Positions 33,048 through 43,615 of a stretch of 64,000 nt of DNA are shown here, piece by piece. The DNA comes from Cyanophora paradoxa. Its lineage: Eukaryota; Glaucocystophyceae; Cyanophorales; Cyanophoraceae. The notes beneath the pieces are model-generated. The model was not told the origin of the DNA, ran no database searches, and was given only the letters and a program-made list of their open reading frames with translations. The position numbers and the translations under genes are program-made. The stretch covers positions 124,001-188,000 of the forward strand of contig QPMI01000123.1 in assembly GCA_004431415.1 (NCBI GenBank), written 5' to 3'. Position 1 is the first letter of the stretch. Each line of letters starts with the position of its first letter.

Positions 33048-35498
33048 ATGGCGTCTACAATCCAGTTGCCTGCGGATGCCGCATCGGCGCTGGCAGGCTC
33101 GACGTTTATCGTGCGTCCCCTTCACAAACTGCCACAACGGCGGCCGCGTAGAGGCGCCGCGCTGCTTACCAAGATTCGAATCGCGATTCGCCGCCGCTGT
33201 GCTGATGCTGACGGTCGTTACCCTCCGGCGCAGGTCACGCTCGCCGGAAAGATGGTGGGTCCTTCACCCCGCCAGGCCGCCGGCGCCTAGCTCACGGCTT
33301 CGTTCTCCCACCCCGCCGGGCCGCCGGCGTCTAGCTCACGGCATCGTTCTCCAGGTCGTTGACCCAGCAACTGGACAAGTTAAGTTGGACGTTAACCATG
33401 CCGATGGCTTCACGATGGCGCAGCAGGGGAGCATGATGGCGTCGCCGGCCCTTGCTAACGTGTTCCAGCAGCAGTTCCAGAGCCAGAGCCAGCAGCAGCT
33501 TATCCAGCCGCCCCAGCAGAACTACTCCTACGCCCCGCAGCCAGGCTACGCGGCGGCCGTGCAGCAGTACGTCCCGCAGCCGCCCGTCCAGCAGTACACA
33601 CCGCCGGTGCAGCAGTACGCTGCGCCTCCACCCGTACAGCAGTATGTTCCTCCTCCTCCGCCGCCGGTCCAGCAGGAGCCCCCGCCGCAGGCTCCGCCGG
33701 TGCCGGTGCCCGCCCCGCCGGCGCCCGTACCTGCCCCGCCGCCGCCCGCGCCGGCGCCCGTCGCCGTGTCGCCGCCCGGGTCGGGGGAGCCGCTGACGTA
33801 CGTGCCGCGGGACGTCGTGCCGGCGATCGGCTCGGCGGCGCCCGCCGCGCCGGTGGAGGCGCCGGCGGCGGAGGCGGAGAACCCGGAGACATTCGTGCCG
33901 TACGTGCCGCCGGACCCGTACGGCTTCGGCTCGGGCGGCGTTCTCTCGGGCGTCGCGGAGGACGTGCCGCCGCTGCCGCCCCCGCCCGGCTACCAGACCG
34001 CCTTCTCCGAGGCCGCTTCTCCGCCGCCGCCGCCGCCGGCCGAGGCGCGCGTGGCGGTGAACGCGGCGCTGCCGCCGCCGCCGGCCGCCGTGGCGGCCCC
34101 CGCCCTCGCCCAGGGCGGCTTCGTCACCGGCGGCGCCGCCGTCAGCGGCGCCTACGCCCACTTCACCGAGGCCCCCGCCGCGTACAGCTACAGCCAAGCC
34201 CCTCCCGCGGCCCTCCCTCCGCCCCCGCCCCCGAGCCCGCCCCCACCCCGCCCCCCTCGCCGCCCCGCCTGCCGCCCTGCCCCCTCCGCCCCCCGTCGTC
34301 GAGCAGCAGCTGCCGCCGCCGCCGCCGCCGCCGGTGGAGCAGCCGCCCCCGCAGCCGGCGCCCGAGCAGGCGGAGGACGCCGCGGTGGGCGCCGCCCGCA
34401 GCTTCGTGGAGGGCGCAGCCGCCCCGCCCCCGCCGTCGCCGCCGCGCCGCCGCCACCACCGCCGCCGCCGGCGGAGATGCCGTCGGAGGATGAGATCCGC
34501 GCGGCCGCCGTGCACGACGTGCGCGCCGCCCGCCCCCGCCGACCGCCCCGCGCCCTGCGCCGCCGCCGCGCTGACCGGGGCGCGGGGCGGGGCCGGCAGA
34601 GCGGGTCGTGCAGCTACGGGCCGGTGGAGCTGACGAGCAGCTTCGGGGTCATCTCGGACGGGCCCGAGTACTACAAGAACAGCGACCACTGCCACTGGTG
34701 CGTCCGCGCCGGGCGCCGCCCCGCCCCCCGGGCCCGACGCCAGCGGGCGGGGGCGCGCGTGCAGGCTGATCGACCCGCCGGGGGACGCGCCGGTGCGGCT
34801 GACGGTTGTGGCCCCGCACGACATCGAGCCCGGCTACGACTTCCTCAAGGTCCGCCCCGCCCCTCCGCACCGCCCGCCCATCGCCGGGCGCTGAGGGCGC
34901 GGGGCGGCAGATCTTCGACGGGACCACCGAGGACTTCCCCATCGCCTCCGTCTCCGCCACAAGCGCCTCCGAGCCCTTCGTGCGCCGGCCCGCGCCCGCC
35001 GCTCCCGCCTCCCGGCGCTCGCCGAGGGGGCGGGGGCGGGGCAGAGCGTGACGTCGGAGATGGGGGCCATGTTCCTCTCGTTCGAGGCGGACTACATGGG
35101 CACCCGCTCCGGCTTCGTCGCCGCCTTCGAGAGCACCGAGGCCGCCGCACAGGACCCCGCCGCCTCCCGCCTCAACCTCGCCTCCGCCATCCAGACCGCC
35201 CAGGCCCGCCCGCCCCGCCCCGCCCGCCCCGCCCCGCGCCGAGGCCGGGGCGGCAGCAACACGCGGCGGCGGCGGCGCCGGCGGGGCGGCTGGAGGAGGA
35301 GGTGCAGGAGGGGGAGCTCGAGGAGGCCATCCTCGGCTCCCTCGCCTGCGAGGAGGGCGCCGCCCTCGTGCGCCCCCGCCCCCGCGCCCGCCCCCCGGGC
35401 CGCCTCCCGGCCGCCCACGCCGAGACCCCGCGCGCGCGCAGTGCGACGGGCCGGACGACTTCGCGGCGGGGCAGGAGGAGGCCTGGCACGAGTGCTAG
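33048..35498 (+). CDS. Pro/Gln-rich protein with CUB-like domain
   Basis: The ATG at 33048 starts MASTIQLPADAASALAGSTF, joined through a 21-nt mini-exon (VTLAGKM, 33235-33255) to VVDPATGQVKLDVNHADGFT. A long low-complexity stretch follows (33420-34480) rich in QQQ, VQQYxPP and polyproline. The C-terminal part is split over four exons and reads as a CUB-like domain: CSYGPVELTSSFGVISDGPE, YYKNSDHCHW, IDPPGDAPVRLTVVAPHDI, GYDFLKIFDGTTEDFP and MFLSFEADYMGTRSGFVAAF. It ends CDGPDDFAAGQEEAWHEC at the TAG 35496-35498. CUB domains are usually extracellular, yet no signal peptide is obvious, so the true N terminus could differ. The intron at 33256-33354 is internally duplicated. It is divergent from LSM4, 117 nt away. 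Confidence 0.6.
33256..33354 (+). repeat. Internally duplicated intron (about 50-bp direct repeat)
   Basis: Within the CUB gene intron, the block CACCCCGCCAGGCCGCCGGC through TAGCTCACGGC.TCGTTCTCC occurs twice in tandem. Each copy carries its own CTCAC branch-like motif, and only the second ends in CAG. Confidence 0.8.
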
Positions 35499-35679
35499 GG
35501 CGAGGGCGCGCCGGCGCGTCCTGCGGCAGTGTCTGAGTGCATCGCAATCTCGAGTGCATCGGGTTTGAGTGGGGCGAGGCGCGCGGGGAGGGCAGCGCCC
35601 AGGCCGGCGACGCTCTGCGGCCCGAAGCGGGACCGATGTGGAGTAGCTGGCGGGAGACACGCTGCGAACAGTCGGCGAC

Positions 35680-38197
35680 CTAGCTGATGCGCTCGAAGCC
35701 CTGAGCGGCAGGCGCCAGCGGGGGCGACTGCAAGGGGCCTGGACTGCCTGCGGGGCCGTGGGGGCTCGGAGCCGGCGGCGGGGGCGCGAGGGGCCTCCCC
35801 GGGAGGAGGGGAGGGGGCGTGAGGGCGGCGGCGCGCTCGGGGCCGGCGGGGGCCCGCAGGTAGAGGCTCGCGGCGGCGCGGTGCCGGGAGAGGAGCTGCG
35901 CCCCGCTGCCCTCGCCCCCCACGCTCCCGTCGCTCGGGCCCTCCTCCCCGGGGTCGCCTCGGGCCCCGCCGACGGCGAGGGGCACGCCGCCGCCGCCGGC
36001 GGGGCCGGCCGCGCGGGGGGCGAGGGCGCGGGCGAGGCCCTCGCCGACCCCGACGCGCCGCCGCTGCTTCAGGAGGCCCGGCCCGTCCGCCTCGTCCGCA
36101 GCATCCTCCCCGCGGCCGCCCGCCCGAGCGCCCAGTCCGCCGGCGCGCTGGGCGGCGGCGCTGCGCGGGCGGACCGCAGCGTCAGCGTTGAGCCGGGGCG
36201 GGGGCGGGGCGGGGCGGGGCGGACCGGACGCCGAGGCCGATCTCGACGACGGCGGCGTCGAGGGCGGAGGGGAGGCCGCGCTGGCGCCCGTAGAGCATCA
36301 CGGCGAGGAGGAGGAGCTTGGAGGCGGCGTTGAAGGTCGCGCAGTACGAGGCCCCGGGGGCCAGCTCCCCGTCCGCCAGGCTTAGGCCGACGTTCCCGAA
36401 GGCCGAGGTCGTCTCGAAGACGATGCGCACGAGGCCCTGGCCCCGCGCCGCCCGCGCCGCCTTCGCCCCGTCGCTCAGCTCCGACATCGCGATCAGCTGC
36501 GCCGCCGGCCGGGGCACACGATCAGCGGGGGGTGCGGCGGCCGGGGGGACGGGGGCGCCTGGGCGGCGAGGAAGAGGAGGGCGAGCTCGCTCGTGGCGAG
36601 CCGCCGCGCCCGCTTCGCCGCCACCTCCACCAGCGTCCGCCGCTTCGCCCCGGCCCCCGCACCCGCCTCCGCCGCAGCCGCCCCGCCCCCTGCCCCCTCT
36701 CCCGCCTTCCCAGCGCCCTCATTGTCCTCAGCCGTCAGCCGCATGGTCACGATGTAGGGGTAGCTGCGTCCCCGTGCGCGTCAGGCGGGGCGGGGAGGGG
36801 AGGCAGGGGGAGCCAGCGACCTCCCGACGAGCATGAGGGCGACGAGGAGGAGGACGAGTGCGGGATTCAGCTCGGTCGTGTTCACCACCTCGAAGCCTGC
36901 GCCCGCCCCGTCACGCACCCCCGGCGGGGCTCGCAGCGCGGGAGGGGCGAGGGGCACCGGCGGCGCGAGTGGAGACGGCCTGAGTGACTGCGCCCCCGAC
37001 CACGGAGCAGGTCAGAGCGGAGCGCGGGGAGGGGCGGCGGTGCGCGGCGGGGCGCGCACAGGCGGCGACGAGCTGCACGCCGGCGGACAAGTTGGCGTAG
37101 GGCGCGAAGGCTGCGCGGGGCGTGAGGGCCGCAGGGGCGGGGCAGGGCGGGGCGGGGCGGGCGGGGCGGGGCGAGGCGGACGGGGCCGGTTGAGGGCGAG
37201 CTCGGAGGCGAGCTGGAGGGCGACGAAGGCGAGGTTGAGGGCGGCGAGGGCGCGCGTCTGGAGCGGGGGAAGAGGAACGCCGAGCAGCGCCGCGAGTGCT
37301 CCAGCAGGTACTCCAGCGCCTCCAGCTCCCTGCCCCCGCCCCCCGCCCCCGCGTCGGCCCCCGCGCCGCGGCCCGCCGAGGCCAGGGCGGGGCTCCCGAG
37401 GGCGAACCTCGCGCGGCGGGCCTCGTCGAGCGCGCCGCCGCGGGGCCGCACGCGCGCGTTGGCCCAGCGCTGCCCCGCGATGATGCACCGGAGCGCCACC
37501 GGCTGCGCGGCGGGACATCGGCAGGGCGGGGCGGGGCGGGGCGGGACGGGGCGGCGCACGTAAAAAGTGTTGCCGAGGAGGATAAGGACGGCGATGGCGA
37601 GCAGCGGGGCCGGCTTGCGGCGCAGCGACTCGAGCGAGTCGGGGAAGAGGCTGAGGCCGGCGTTGTTGAAGGCGGAGACGGCAAGAAAGAGCCCCGCCGC
37701 GTACGGGCTCGCCCCGGCCGCCTCGCACAACGCCCGCGCCTCGCCGTCCCAGGCGAGGAGGGCCCCGAGGAGGAGGAAGCCGAGCAGCTGGACGGCGAGG
37801 AAGTACCAGAGGATGGCCCTCAGCAGCTTCCCCAGCGCCCGGTACTCCACCACCTGCCCCCGGCCGCGGCCCACCTCGGCTCGAGCCCGAGCTGGCGCAC
37901 GGCGCTGCGGCGGACCTGCCGGTACGTGTAGGGCCTGCCCTCGCAGTCGGCCGGCGCGATCTCCTGCTTGCTGGCCCCCCGCGGGACACCCGAGAGCTGC
38001 CCCGCCGCGCACGTCACGATCAGCCGGCGCCGCACGCGTGGCGGAAGCAGAAGGCGGGCCCGGGGCACCCTGCGGAACAGGACCCGCCGGATCGCGAGCG
38101 GCGCAGCCGAAAGGAGGACGAGGCTGCCCGTGAGCACTCCGAAAAGCATCACCTGCGCGCCGCGGCGTGGAGAAACTTGAAAGTAAAGAAAAGCCAT
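35680..38197 (-). CDS. TRK/HKT-type potassium (sodium) transporter
   Basis: A plasma-membrane or endomembrane K+/Na+ uptake protein of the TrkH/TRK/HKT superfamily. The start at 38197 gives MAFLYFQVSPRRG, then a hydrophobic helix LFGVLTGSLVLLSAAPLAI. Next come pore/helix repeats: YFLAVQLLGFLLLGALLAW, GLFLAVSAFNNAGLSLFPDS (selectivity loop) and LLAIAVLILLGNTFY. A second loop reads FAPYANLSAGVQLVAA, followed by NPALVLLLVALMLVG and YPYIVTMRLTAEDNEG. The fourth pore loop is VFETTSAFGNVGLSLADGEL, followed by KLLLLAVMLYGRQRGLP. FNNAG, EYRALGKL and MLYGRxRGLP are typical of eukaryotic TRK proteins. The Ala/Gly-rich C-terminal tail reads to a stop at 35680-35682, but its splicing is tentative. Introns are short and very C-rich on the sense strand. 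Confidence 0.85.
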
Positions 38198-38304
38198 CTT
38201 CAAGGCTTGGCAAGAGGTTGGGGCCCCGGGGCGTGGAGCACCCCCTGACTGCCGTGACTCAGCTTTGCCGGGTCCTTCGTCACGAGTCCGACGGTCAGCA
38301 TCCA

Positions 38305-38400
38305 CTAGGGGAGCCCCCCCCAGTTCCAATAGCTCGGAATCATGAAGTTTGCTGGCAAAACTGTGACTATTGTAAATCGGAACAACGAAGTTCCCAACTT
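38305..38400 (+). repeat. Dispersed repeat, copy 1 (MITE-like)
   Basis: Begins CTAGGGGAGCCCCCCCCAGT, continues TCCAATAGCTCGGAATCA, then a variable centre, then CGGAACAACGAAGTTCCCAA. A second copy lies in inverted orientation at 43616-43691. The GGAAC and GTTCC motifs inside are mutually complementary. Confidence 0.75.
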
Positions 38401-38983
38401 CGTTCGCACTATGCACAGCTCTCGTACGATCATGTAGTACCGACAGCGTCAGTTGTAACGAGAGTAATCCAGAGCTGTCCACAGAGAACACGGCGCGGCC
38501 GGCGCGCGGCACAGGGCGCCCGGGGAGCACTATCAGTGCGCTAGGGCAGCTAATTAGGGGTCATAGCTACGACTGGCAGCGCAGGTGCGGCTCCGGAGCT
38601 CGGTTGCAGTCGCCGAGTCGACCAGCGCCGGCGGCCTCCTGAGCGCTTTCGAACGCTAGCTATGGCTGTGCGTTCGTGTTTGGTGCGTGTGCGGCCCGCG
38701 CCGGGCTTCTCGATAGAGGTGCCGACCGCGCGCCTTGTAGGAAGCGCGCACGCGGGCCACGTCAGTGCCAACGCTTTGTTAGGAAGGCCTATGTGCTATA
38801 AAGACCGCGTTTGCACAGCTAGAGCCCGCGGTTCCGGGTGTGCCGTGGCTCGTTGGGGTACTGCGTGCTGTTAAGTGGTGCTAGTACCCCCAAGCGCGAA
38901 GCGCTGACAAGCGGAGCCGGCTGAAGAAAGGAAAGTGCGCTGAATCGGGCCTTACTGGTCAGATTGGCTCACAATGTGCCCGG

Positions 38984-39106
38984 ATGCGCAGGCTAGCTAG
39001 CTCCGATCTTCTTCAAGAGCTTCCGGGCGAGCTACCAAAGGCGCTCCTGGTCAAGCTTTCGTTTGTAGAGCGCGTCCGGCTCGAGCGCGTGTCGAGGCTG
39101 TCCTAG
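38984..39106 (+). pseudogene. F-box-like N-terminal fragment, truncated
   Basis: An ATG at 38984 opens 40 codons, MRRLASSDLLQELPGELPKA then LLVKLSFVERVRLERVSRLS, ending at a TAG (39104-39106). The spacing of Leu, Pro and the LERVSRL segment resembles an F-box start. A GT donor inside ERV|SRL is possible, but no downstream exon is evident and a minisatellite begins about 110 nt later. Either a broken gene or a first exon whose partners are lost. Confidence 0.3.
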
Positions 39107-39214
39107 ACTTTCGTGAGACTAGCCTCGCCATCGACCACAGAGCTCACAGGCTGCCAGACGAGGTGGGGGCGGAGGTGTTCGCGACGCGACCTCGTACCTC
39201 GTACTTGTCAGACA

Positions 39215-40412
39215 GCGGCGCGGCTCACGGGACGGAGCGGAGGTGCGGCGGGCGGCGGCGCAGCTCGCCGGGCGAGACGGAGGCGTGGCGGACGGCGGCG
39301 CGGCTTGCCGTACGGGGCGGGGGCTCGGGGGGCGGCGGCGCGGCTCACCGCACGGCGCCGGGGCTTAGGGGGCGGCGGCGCGGCTCACCGCACGGCGCCG
39401 GGGCTCGGCGGGCGGCGGCGCGGCTCACCGCACGGCGCGGAAGCTCGATGGGCGGCGGCGCAGCTCGACGGGCGGGGCGGGGGCTCGGCGGGCGGCGGCG
39501 CAGCTCACCGCACGGGGCGGGGGCGTGGCGGGCGGCGGCGCGGCTCGCTGGGCGGGGCGGAGGCGCGGCGGGCGACGGCGCGGCTCGCCGGGCGGGGCGG
39601 AGACTCGTCGGGCGGCGGCGCAGCTCGACGGGCGGGGCGGGGACGCGGCGGGCGGCGGCGCGGCTCTCCGGGCGGGGCGGGGGCGCGGCGGGCGGCGGCG
39701 CGGCTCGCCGGGCGGGGCGGAGACTCGTCGGCCGGCGGCGCAGCTCGATGGGCGAATCGGAGACTCGTCGGGCGGCGGCGCAGCTCGCCGGGCGGGGCGG
39801 GGGCGCGGCGGACGGCGGCGCGGCACGCCGGGCGGGGCTGCGGCGCGGCGGGCGACGGCGCGGCTCGCCGGGCGGGGCGGGGGCGCGGCGTACGGCGGCG
39901 CGGCTCGCCGGGCGGGGCAGAGACTTGTCGGGCGGCGGCGCAGCTCGCCGGGCGGGGCGGGGCGTGGCGGACGGCGGCGCGGCTCTCCGGGCGGGGCTGC
40001 GGCGCGGCGGGCGACGGCGCGGCTCGCCGGGCGGGGCGGGGGCGCGGCGGACGGCGGCGCAGCTCGACGGGCGGGGCGGGGGCGCGGCGTACGGCGGCGC
40101 GGCACACCGGGCGGGGCGGGGCGCGGCGGACGGCGGCGCGGCTCGCCGGGCGGGGCGGAGGCGCGGCGGGCGACGGCGCGGCTCGCCGGGCGGGGCGGAG
40201 ACTCGTCGGGCGGCGGCGCAGCTCGACGGGCGGGGCGGCGGCGCGGCGGGCGACGGCGCGGCTCGCCGGGCGGCGCAGCGGGCGGCGGCGCGGCTCGCCG
40301 GGCGGGGCGGCGGCGCGGGGGCGGCTTTGCGGACGGCGGCGCGGGTCGCAGGGCGGGGCGGCGGCGCGGCGGGCAACAGCTCCGCGGCGGGGCTCGCCGC
40401 ACGGGGCGGGGG
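39215..40412. repeat. 40-bp minisatellite, about 29 copies
   Basis: A unit approximating CGGCTCGCCGGGCGGGGCGG plus AGGCGCGGCGGGCGACGGCG repeats every 40 bases for about 1.2 kb; the period is obvious because copies align at every fourth ten-base block. Variants differ at a few positions (CAGCTCGACG, AGACTCGTCG, CACGGCG). One 39-base unit near 39961 shifts register. The array lacks stop codons in several frames on both strands, which creates long spurious open frames. Confidence 0.95.
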
Positions 40413-42017
40413 CTCTGCGGCTTCAAGGCTAGTTACCACGTCAAAATATGTTGCTTTGACGTACTGCTTCATGGCCTGGCTGCGCGAGAGTGCGCAATGT
40501 GGCACTGCAGATCTAGAACAGAATCAGATGCACCCCTTCCCCCTTCGTGTCCGGATCCTAGAGCCTCGGAGCAAGCTACCGAAGGAGATTCAAGCTTAAA
40601 TAACTAAGTTTATTGAAAGGGAGATGTTTATAGCATATAATTACATGAGATGTGCTGGGTGACATAGTGCCGCACTATCATAGTATCACTTTTGAGTTGA
40701 CAAGCCGAAAGTACGACTCTAACTTTTCAACATAACACTGACTCATGATCAGTGATCATGATCGATATTGAACGTGCCGCATGATCGTGCAAGATGAAAA
40801 TCGGACAGCATAATGAACATCCATTATACTTTCATTTAACTCAGTGAGTCCAGCGAGAATGCGGTCAGGCGGCTTGCTCTAACATCAAGCCCTTCGAGAG
40901 CCCGTGCTGTGGCGTGTGCGCAGGGCCTGGGCTCGATCCTAGACAGCGAAACAATCAATTTTCAAACGTTATACAAGATCCTGTCACTAGGCAGAGCGGC
41001 GCGCGCCCTACACTGTCCACTAGCATGAGATTCTCCAGTGGGGTCCGTGACAGACTCGGATCAAATCGAGCGCCCGAAGGCCACGACGAGGCAGGCGTAT
41101 ATCTATGCACCGTATTAGCACTTCTATGAAGAACAGAGCAGAATGCTGCGATATGGGCGCAAGCGCACTGGCACGCACGGCAGCGCGTCGTGGAATCGAT
41201 ATCTGTGTGCACGTGGTGGGGTCAGTTCAAAGGCGCGTGGCCGAGCGAGCGACGCGCGACAGTAGCGCAAACTCCTGCAGTGCGTGCAATCTGCGTATGT
41301 GGTCAGTGCAGTCTCGCACGCCCGCCCCGGCGGACGCGGCAGGTGTCCGATTGACGTCCGGCGGCGGGCTGCTGTCTGGAAGCACGCCCAGCTGCTACAG
41401 TCGGCCGTCTGCTAGCTGTAGGCCAGGCTAACGGCAGGCTGAGCTCGGCTTGCTGCTGGGCCAGTGCTGGCCCAGGGTAGATCCGGCTGGTCCGGGGTAT
41501 ACGTAGATCCTCGCTAACGGCCAGCAGCTTCAAACAGCGGCCCAACCTGCACCTAACTCGCGCTCGACCAGCGTCTAGGGACCTCTAGCGAGCTGCTGTG
41601 CCTTGCTCTCGCGCAGGGAAGCCGCGGCAGTCGGCTGCAGCCGGGTTTTGAACAGGCCAGGTCCGACGGCCCGTCCCCGGCGGGCTGCCGAGCGCTCATG
41701 TGCTCGTTGCTTCCCAGAGCGTTCCTAGAAGCGGGCGGCTTCCTCGCCGAGCGCCGAGCGGCATTTTCCGCGGTCTCGCAAGGTTCGACCGGCAACCGTC
41801 GCGTAAATCTTGCCTCGGGAGGCGCCGCGGTCGTTTTGTGTGCTCTTTGCGCTGAACATGTTGCGCAGGAGCGGTCGGTGGACGTGCGCTCGTCTGTTCC
41901 CCCCGTTGAGTCCATCCGGCCGCTCGCTTGAGTGAGCGCTCCAGCCCTGCGGTCTCCGCTCGCTTGAGTGAGCGTCGTGGTCTCCGCGCTCGAAGAGTGA
42001 TCTTCGTTGCGCAGGAT
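40413..42017. other. Gene-poor region
   Basis: About 1.6 kb with moderate GC. It shows short AT-rich stretches (40600-40860), GATC palindromes, and a repeated GCTCGCTTGAGTGAGCG at about 41921 and 41961. A few 60-120-codon open frames occur, but none has recognisable motifs or consistent splice sites. Confidence 0.45.
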
Positions 42018-43326
42018 ATGGGCGACAAGCGCGAGGCGGCGGCCGCGGTTCCGGTGGCGACAGCCGCGCCGGTGTTCAAGGAGCTCGAGGTACTGCCCCC
42101 GCCTATTTCTCAACGAGTCTGACGTGCAGTTTTAGCCCGCGCGGAAGCGCCGCAGGAGGAGGCGGCCCGCAGGCTGCGGTCCGACGGTCCAGACTTTGAC
42201 CCTTGCTGCACCCGACTTCCTCTGTTGCGAAACGGTGCGGTCCTCACCTTAAAGCTTCCCCCTCAATCTGAATCTGACTTTCGCACAGGAACCTGTGGGC
42301 TACTTGAAAGTCGCTCACATCTTGCCCTTCCTCAAGGACGGGCTCAAGGTGCGGCTCTTCGTCGCCAAGATCGACGTCTACGTCGTCGACGAGGGGTTCT
42401 TCTTCGTCGGCATCGGCATTCTAGTGCCCAAGGTACGGGCCAAGATGAACCCCTCCCCTCCCCCCCCCCCCCCCCCCTCGCCCCACGTCGCCCCCGCAGT
42501 ACACCCTCCAAGCTATATCTAGATGCCCTACCCCGCCCCGCCTCCGCTCCGCCCCCTCCGGGCCGCCGGTGGGGGTAAGCCTTCGCCGGCGTCTTCGGAC
42601 AAGGTACCCCCCGGTAGCTGGGGTCCCTTGGTCCGACGGCGCTGGTGAGGGCGTACCCCCCTCGCGGGCCCCGATCGGGCACTAGCTCTAGATGCCCTTT
42701 CTCGCCCGCCCCCTCCGGGCCCCCGATGGGGGTACGCCTTCGCCGGCGTCTTCGGACAAGGTACCCCCCGGTAGCTGGGGTCCCTTGGTCCGAAGGCGCT
42801 GGTGAGGGCGTACCCCCCTCGCGGGCCCCCATCGGGCACTAGCTCTAGATGCCCCTACTCGCCCGCCCCCTCCGGGCCCCCGATGGGGGTACGCCTTCGC
42901 CGGCGTCTTCGGACAAGGTACCCCCCGGTAGCTGGGGTCCCTTGGTCCGAAGGCGCTGGTGAGGGCGTACCCCCCTCGCGCGGGCCACGTCGGGGCGCTA
43001 GCTTCATAGCTAAACGCCGTACCCCTCTTCAGTTGGGCCACATACTGACTCCATTTCAGTTGGGCGAAGCGGAGGAGCCCTCGGACGTCGTCAAGTTGGT
43101 TGTGCTGGCCGAAGGCAAAGCTGACGAGGACGTGCTGGGCAGAAAGGTAGCTCTGTCACTCCCCTTGAGGTTTATTCAGTTCATTCACGTCTAGAGTGCA
43201 GATCCCCGAGGATATCACGGAGTTTCCTGGCAACGAAGAGCTCACTACGTTCAGTGGGCTGGAAGGCCGAGTGATCTTCTGGCCCAAGGCCCTCCTTTCC
43301 CTCCTCCGCAGTGCTAGCGCTAGATA
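42018..43326 (+). CDS. Unrecognised conserved-looking protein (about 140 residues)
   Basis: No family recognised. Exon 1 (ATG 42018) reads MGDKREAAAAVPVATAAPVF plus KELE. Exon 2 (about 42290-42441) gives EPVGYLKVAHILPFLKDGLK, VRLFVAKIDVYVVDEGFFFV and GIGILVPK. Exon 3 (43060-43147) gives LGEAEEPSDVVKLVVLAEGK plus ADEDVLGRK. Exon 4 (from about 43204) gives IPEDITEFPGNEELTTFSGL and EGRVIFWPK. All junctions keep phase 0 with good GT-AG sites. The alternating beta-like hydrophobic pattern suggests a small globular domain. The stop used here is the TAG at 43324-43326; alternatively a GC donor after FWPK leads to a further exon near 43364. Intron 42442-43059 is unusually long for this genome and holds the hairpin array. 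Confidence 0.55.
42519..43005. repeat. Three tandem copies of a 157-169-bp hairpin-forming unit inside an intron
   Basis: Copies start at 42522, 42691 and 42848 with GATGCCC. Each contains the inverted pairs GGGGTACGCCTTCGCCGGCG / CGCTGGTGAGGGCGTACCCC and CTTCGGACAAGGTACC / GGTCCCTTGGTCCGAAG, with GGTAGCTGG as the short loop. Each unit could therefore fold as a long hairpin. The second and third copies are nearly identical. Confidence 0.9.
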
Positions 43327-43615
43327 GTGCGCGGCCGCGGGCGGCGCTGTGTTGCAATTGCAGTATTCATGCATGGCAACCCCCGGCGCTGCAGGGCCGG
43401 GTGCACGGGGCGGGGGTGCGGGCGCCCGGGTGCGCGAGCCTGCTATTTATAGCTTTTCTGGGAACTCTTCCCTTCGTCGTCGGAACAATTGCTCTTCCTA
43501 TCGGAACAATTGCTATTGCTCTCGGAACTCCTGACTTGGGATCTCCATGGCCTCCAAAACTAATTGTACTTTTTGATCATTAGTTCCCAGAGTTACGAAG
43601 TTTCCAGTATGGAGA

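Larger units (their letters stand above)
38198..39214. other. Upstream region of the TRK gene, repeat-containing
   Basis: About 1 kb with lower GC. It contains one copy of a dispersed repeat (38305-38400), close upstream of the TRK start, and an F-box-like coding fragment at 38984-39106. The rest shows no supported exon. Confidence 0.45.

Noticed and set aside
35680-36180. Separate gene at the 3' end of the TRK gene
   Set aside because: The Ala/Gly/Pro-rich frame has no motif of its own and continues in the same direction; treated as a tentative C-terminal tail.
39113-40607. Several overlapping 330-480-codon open frames on both strands
   Set aside because: All are read through the 40-bp minisatellite, which lacks stop codons; peptides are simple Arg/Gly/Ala or Arg/Pro/Ala repeats with no splice or start context.
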